From Pelagophyceae sp. CCMP2097 (taxonomy: Eukaryota; Sar; Pelagophyceae): a DNA stretch of 57,447 nt. The stretch covers positions 9,688 through 67,134 of the forward strand of contig MU657194.1 in NCBI GenBank assembly GCA_026770575.1, written 5' to 3'. Made by a program: the position numbers and the translations under genes. Every line of letters begins with the position of its first letter. Positions within the stretch are counted from its first letter, which is position 1. The notes under the pieces are model-generated. The model was not told where the DNA came from. It saw only the letters and a program-made list of their open reading frames with translations, and ran no database searches. Below are positions 56,887-57,447 of the stretch, in pieces.

Positions 56887-57447
56887 CCCCGAGGCGGCCG
56901 CGCCGTCTCCAGAGGGACGCCGCTCCTAACAAGCGTCGGACCCAAGCGAGGGACCCAACCCTATCCCTGAGCCTCGAGGTAGGGACCTCAAAGGATATAT
57001 CGATCGGCGTCTCTGAGATTGAAGGAATTGGGCCTCGAGCCAGCGCCCGTCCATGGCCCCGAACAAAGTGCGCCACAAGCAGCTGAAATCAAAAGGCCTG
57101 GGGAAATTTCCAAAATCAATTAACTAATTAATTATTAAATATTCTGACGGGAGAGTCTGCGGTCCGGAATTTTAAATATCCGGAAACCCAAATATGCACC
57201 CGAAATTATCGGAAATGGGGTCCATAACCTTGATTTTATATGAAATTAAATATTCCCGAACTTTTGTGCGACTTTTAAAAATTGACTCACTTTTGGCGAT
57301 ATTCGAGAATTTCTTAAAATAAAGGTTGATTTCAGCACTGCCACAAGTTATGGGGCGTTATGCACATTAGTGGGATTTTATGACCACATTAGTTAGCACT
57401 ATGGATTTAAGATCATATCAGTGGCGCGGCTGTCCACATCAGGGACA
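56887..57447. other. AT-rich gene-free right flank
   Basis: From about 57085 the sequence becomes strongly AT-rich (for example AATTAACTAATTAATTATTAA) in contrast to the GC-rich genes. It includes the words TTATATGAAATTAAATATTCC. No frame has coding bias. Together with the AT-rich left end it may mark gene-poor blocks that separate gene-dense islands. Confidence 0.5.

Overview
The window is nuclear DNA of a GC-rich, gene-dense eukaryote. Genes sit about 0.1-0.6 kb apart on both strands. Most are split by short introns (about 30-190 nt) whose donors are usually GTGCGT, GTGAG or close variants and whose acceptors are usually TAG or CAG. I rebuilt most gene models by hand from reading frame, splice consensus and protein-family continuity; exon lists are in the entries. 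The gene set (TM9SF, UTP6, U2SURP, RBM25, a COMM-domain protein, an STPGR ciliary protein, a hybrid histidine kinase and OPR-like repeat proteins) plus a leader resembling the bipartite plastid presequence of red-lineage algae suggests a stramenopile alga, possibly a pelagophyte such as Aureococcus or Pelagomonas. That assignment is inference.

Layout. 1-1970 is gene-poor and repeat-rich, with a foldback element that has perfect 43-bp inverted ends. 1971-7000 holds an IFI6/IFI27-like membrane protein (-), a UTP6-like protein (-) and a TM9SF nonaspanin (+). 7680-13379 is a 1784-residue candidate seven-transmembrane hybrid histidine kinase (+). 13632-16644 has an unknown protein (-) and an ankyrin/JmjC protein (-). 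17162-19976 is a divergent pair, a COMM-domain protein (-) and a DUF3431 protein (+). 20373-26705 has an STPGR ciliary protein (-), a zinc alcohol dehydrogenase (+), a 52-bp tandem repeat and a coiled-coil protein (-).

27104-31917 contains U2SURP (-) and an NDUFAF8-like twin-CX9C protein (-), then an assembly gap. 32068-39085 has a RAD60/NIP45-type SUMO-like protein (+), a GH28 glycosidase (+), a nucleotidyltransferase-HAD-kinase fusion (-) and a FABP-like protein (+). 39144-45591 has a PNGase A-like protein (-), a 193-bp MITE with 8-bp target duplication, and two RRM plus OPR-like paralogues (-) on either side of a small mitochondrial-type protein (+). 46020-51880 has a U-box/FHA protein (-), a plastid-type one-helix protein (-), RBM25 (-) and an F-box-like/OmpA fusion (-). 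52243-56886 is a 1437-residue low-complexity coiled-coil protein (+). The last 560 bp is AT-rich and gene-free.

The genes do not form one pathway. Themes that recur are RNA processing (UTP6, U2SURP, RBM25, OPR-like proteins), organelle proteins and signalling. The most notable observations are the 7TM-histidine kinase fusion, the sugar-nucleotide fusion with a degenerate HAD nucleophile, the OmpA fusion, the complete MITE, and predicted GC-AG and very short introns.
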